A stretch of DNA of 16,127 bases from Betaproteobacteria bacterium (lineage in GTDB: Bacteria > Pseudomonadota > Gammaproteobacteria > Burkholderiales > SG8-39), in the NCBI GenBank assembly GCA_005884335.1, contig VBCJ01000013.1, forward strand, positions 1-16,127. Direction: 5' to 3'. Shown piece by piece: positions 14,032 through 16,127 of this stretch. Under the pieces are notes generated by a model. It saw only the letters and a program-made list of their open reading frames with translations. It had not been told where the DNA came from and ran no database searches. The position numbers were made by a program, and so were the translations under genes. The first letter of the stretch is position 1. Each line of letters starts with the position of its first letter.

Positions 14032-15441
14032 CTATTCCGCGTCGGGCGGTGTCCCATCTCCGATGCCCAGCTCACCGATTTTGCGGGTGATCGTATTGCG
14101 ACCTATGCCGAGCCGAACCGCCGCCTCGATGCGCCGGCCGCCGGTATGCGCAAGGGCTTTCGCGATCAGCGTCTTCTCGAAGCTCTTCGACAGATTCTCC
14201 ATGATGTTCGTTTCGCCATTTACCAGTCTGCGATCCGTTTCGCGTGCCAGGGCCGCGAGCCACTCGCCAGAGGGCGCTGCGGCATCCTCGCGGAGTTCCG
14301 GCGGAAAGTCACCGACCTCGATGACCTGCGTGGGTGACATCACGGTGAGCCAGTGACACACATTTTCGAGCTGACGTACGTTTCCGGCAAGATTCTGAGC
14401 CGAGAGGCGGGTCATCGCCGAATCCGATAGACGCTTGGGTTCTACACCGAGCTCTCGGGCCGATTTTGCGAGGAAATGTCGTGCAAGCAGCGGAATGTCT
14501 TCGCGGCGCTCGCGCAGCGAAGGCAGGCGTAGCCGAATCACGTTCAGCCGGTGATACAGGTCCTCACGGAACAGGCCTTCGCGAACCCGTGCTTCCAAGT
14601 CTTGATTGGTCGCGGCGATGACACGGACACTCGCGCGAATCGGCTGATGGCCGCCAACCCGATAGAAAGTTCCGTCAGACAATACACGCAGCAAGCGTGT
14701 TTGCAGCTCGGCCGGCATATCGCCGATCTCATCCAGGAACAGGGTGCCGCCTTCGGCTTGCTCGAAGCGACCCCGCCGCAGAGCCTGTGCGCCCGTGAAG
14801 GCGCCACGCTCGTGCCCGAAGAGCTCCGACTCCAGAAGGTCTTTTGGCATTGCCGCGGTATTTATTGCGATGAATGGCTTGTCTGCGCGCGGGCTGTGAC
14901 GGTGCAACGCGCGCGCCACGAGTTCCTTGCCTGTGCCGGACTCGCCAGTGATCAGAACGGTGGCGCTTGACTGCGACAGGCGGCCGACTGCGCGGAACAC
15001 CTCCTGCATCGACTGTGCCTGCCCGAGGATATCCGGCGTACCGGTCAACGACTCCTCGGCTTCGTCCTCCCGCATGCTCTCGCCGAGTGCCCGGCGGATT
15101 AGCTCGACCGCCTGGTCAACGTCGAATGGTTTTGGCAGATATTCGAACGCGCCGCCCTGGAACGCCGCCACAGCCGACTCCAAATCGGAGTACGCGGTCA
15201 TAATAATGACCGGAAGGTCGGGGAAACGTTGCCTTAGAGTTTGCAGCAGCTCCAGGCCCGAGGCGCCGGGCATGCGAATGTCTGAAACGAGCACCTGCGG
15301 GGCGCCGGCCGCGTCGAGCTCCTCCATGGCCTCAGTCGCCTGCGCAAAGGTTTTGAAGGGGATGCCTTCGCGGGCAAGTGCCTTCTCGAACACCCAACGG
15401 ATCGAGCGATCGTCATCGATGACCCAGACAGGTCTCATCAT
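14032..15441 (-). CDS. glnG: Nitrogen regulation response regulator NtrC (NRI), sigma-54 activator
   Basis: Response regulator that, once phosphorylated by GlnL, binds enhancers and drives sigma-54 RNA polymerase at nitrogen-assimilation genes. 469 residues, the usual length. The receiver domain (1-120) has acidic D10 and D11, phospho-acceptor D54 in VSDIRMPG, T82 and K104. The AAA+ domain has Walker A GESGTGKE (166-173), the sigma-54 contact loop GAFTGA (213-218) and Walker B LFLDEI (234-239). The C-terminus is a Fis-type helix-turn-helix (about 424-460, RRIEAAVRLGIGRNTITRKI). An oddity is NLAGNVRQLEN at 350-360, where nearly all relatives have W-P before GNVRQLEN. Two adjacent ATGs (15441, 15438) could start it. 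It follows glnL after 6 bases, so the pair is co-transcribed. Confidence 0.97.
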   Translation of the reverse strand: MMRPVWVIDDDRSIRWVFEKALAREGIPFKTFAQATEAMEELDAAGAPQVLVSDIRMPGASGLELLQTLRQRFPDLPVIIMTAYSDLESAVAAFQGGAFEYLPKPFDVDQAVELIRRALGESMREDEAEESLTGTPDILGQAQSMQEVFRAVGRLSQSSATVLITGESGTGKELVARALHRHSPRADKPFIAINTAAMPKDLLESELFGHERGAFTGAQALRRGRFEQAEGGTLFLDEIGDMPAELQTRLLRVLSDGTFYRVGGHQPIRASVRVIAATNQDLEARVREGLFREDLYHRLNVIRLRLPSLRERREDIPLLARHFLAKSARELGVEPKRLSDSAMTRLSAQNLAGNVRQLENVCHWLTVMSPTQVIEVGDFPPELREDAAAPSGEWLAALARETDRRLVNGETNIMENLSKSFEKTLIAKALAHTGGRRIEAAVRLGIGRNTITRKIGELGIGDGTPPDAE

Positions 15442-15447
15442 GGTCTT

Positions 15448-16127
15448 TCAGCGAAGCGGTAGCACGATGCGAAAGCTGGTTCTTCCCGGCTGGCTATCGC
15501 ATTCCACCACCCCGTGGTGGTGGTGCACGAAAGTCTGCGCGAGCGTCAGGCCGAGCCCGGTCCCGCCCTCACGGCCGGATACCAGCGGATAGAAAATCTG
15601 GTCGCGGATTTCCGCCGGAACGCCCGGTCCGTTATCGATTACTTGCAATTCTAATGCCAGCCTGCGTAAGCGCCGGGCGAGCGTTACCTGGCGGGCAACC
15701 CGGGTGCGCAGGACGATTTCGCCCCGCTTTTGAAGCCCAGCCGCGGCGGTGGCACGGGCTCCCAGTATGGCTTGCGCGGCATTCCGTGCGATGTTGAGCA
15801 CGGCCTGGATGAGTTGTTCCAGATCGCCGCGAAACTCGGGCAGACCGACGTCGTAATCGCGTCTTACCCGTATGCCTTCAGGAAACTCGGCAAGAATAAG
15901 ACTGCGAACCCGTTCACATACTTCATGGATGTTCATCGGCACGTGATTCGGAGGGCGATGTGGAGTAAGGAGTCGGTCCATGAGAGCCTGCAGGCGGTCG
16001 GCCTCCTTGATGATCACCCGGGTGTATTCGCGCAGGCTTGGCCGGTCGAGTTCTCGCTCGAGGAGTTGAGCAGAGCCGCGCAAACCTCCCAGCGGATTCT
16101 TGATTTCGTGAGCTAGGTTGCGGATCA
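15448..16127 (-). CDS. glnL: Nitrogen regulation sensor histidine kinase NtrB (NRII), 5' end cut by window edge
   Basis: Cytoplasmic kinase/phosphatase that, under control of PII protein, phosphorylates GlnG when nitrogen is scarce. The frame is open from the right edge to the TGA at 15448-15450, with 225 residues visible. About 125 residues of the N-terminal PAS domain lie outside, judged from the E. coli length of about 349. The H-box NLAHEIKNPLGGLRGSAQLL holds the phosphorylated histidine, with its codon at 16108-16110. The ATP-binding domain has the N-box NIARNAAQAI, the G1 box DNGPGVP, the F-box region IFYPLVSGREGG and the G2 box GTGLGLTLAQ. The GLRGSAQLLERELD stretch after the histidine is diagnostic for NtrB. 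glnA usually lies upstream in relatives but is not in this window. Confidence 0.96.
   Translation of the reverse strand, partial: IRNLAHEIKNPLGGLRGSAQLLERELDRPSLREYTRVIIKEADRLQALMDRLLTPHRPPNHVPMNIHEVCERVRSLILAEFPEGIRVRRDYDVGLPEFRGDLEQLIQAVLNIARNAAQAILGARATAAAGLQKRGEIVLRTRVARQVTLARRLRRLALELQVIDNGPGVPAEIRDQIFYPLVSGREGGTGLGLTLAQTFVHHHHGVVECDSQPGRTSFRIVLPLR

Noticed and set aside
13479..14075. A 198-codon minus-strand frame as a new gene between aceB and glnG
   Set aside because: Its middle is the N-terminal domain of malate synthase A. The first 42 residues precede the GTG with a ribosome site, and the last ~40 come from reading past the frameshift.
1..16127. CRISPR arrays, insertion sequences, toxin-antitoxin pairs, phage genes, tRNA or rRNA
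   Set aside because: No regularly spaced repeats, transposase-like proteins, terminal inverted repeats or RNA gene signatures were seen on either strand.

Overview
The window looks like chromosomal DNA of a GC-rich betaproteobacterium, probably of the Burkholderiales or a related order. The evidence is a homodimeric-type pyruvate dehydrogenase E1, an E3 subunit that carries its own N-terminal lipoyl domain, a Bug/TctC-type periplasmic binding protein, a glnL-glnG pair, and TAGAAT/TATAAT-like promoters. No rRNA, tRNA, CRISPR array, insertion sequence or phage gene was found. Genes fill almost the whole window and most are ordinary housekeeping genes.

Layout. (1) Positions 1-5068, minus strand: the pyruvate dehydrogenase operon aceE-aceF-lpdA, transcribed right to left, with lpdA cut by the left edge. 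(2) 5069-5312: a divergent control region with a consensus -10 box towards aceE and an extended -10 towards folD. (3) 5313-9691, plus strand: folD, oligopeptidase A (prlC), a secreted DUF4124/glutaredoxin-like protein and exonuclease III, closely spaced. (4) 9692-13397, plus strand: an accessory-looking cluster of a TctC-type binding protein followed by a two-subunit molybdenum hydroxylase ([2Fe-2S] subunit plus molybdopterin subunit, overlapping by 4 bases). (5) 13385-13949, minus strand: a wrecked malate synthase A gene. Its N-terminal and C-terminal codons are joined out of frame and the whole catalytic barrel is missing. (6) 14032-16127, minus strand: the nitrogen regulators glnG (ntrC) and glnL (ntrB), with glnL cut by the right edge.

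How the parts work together. AceE, AceF and LpdA make acetyl-CoA from pyruvate. FolD supplies one-carbon folates, PrlC degrades peptides and XthA repairs DNA. GlnL and GlnG switch on nitrogen-assimilation genes through sigma-54. The binding protein plus hydroxylase probably captures and hydroxylates an N-heterocyclic or similar aromatic compound, but the substrate and the electron acceptor cannot be read from the sequence.

I did not find a convincing new multi-gene system. The points most worth a second look are the internally deleted aceB, the minimal hydroxylase unit with a rearranged large subunit and no visible electron-transfer partner, the CX3C glutaredoxin-like protein, and the repeat-bearing aceE/folD control region.
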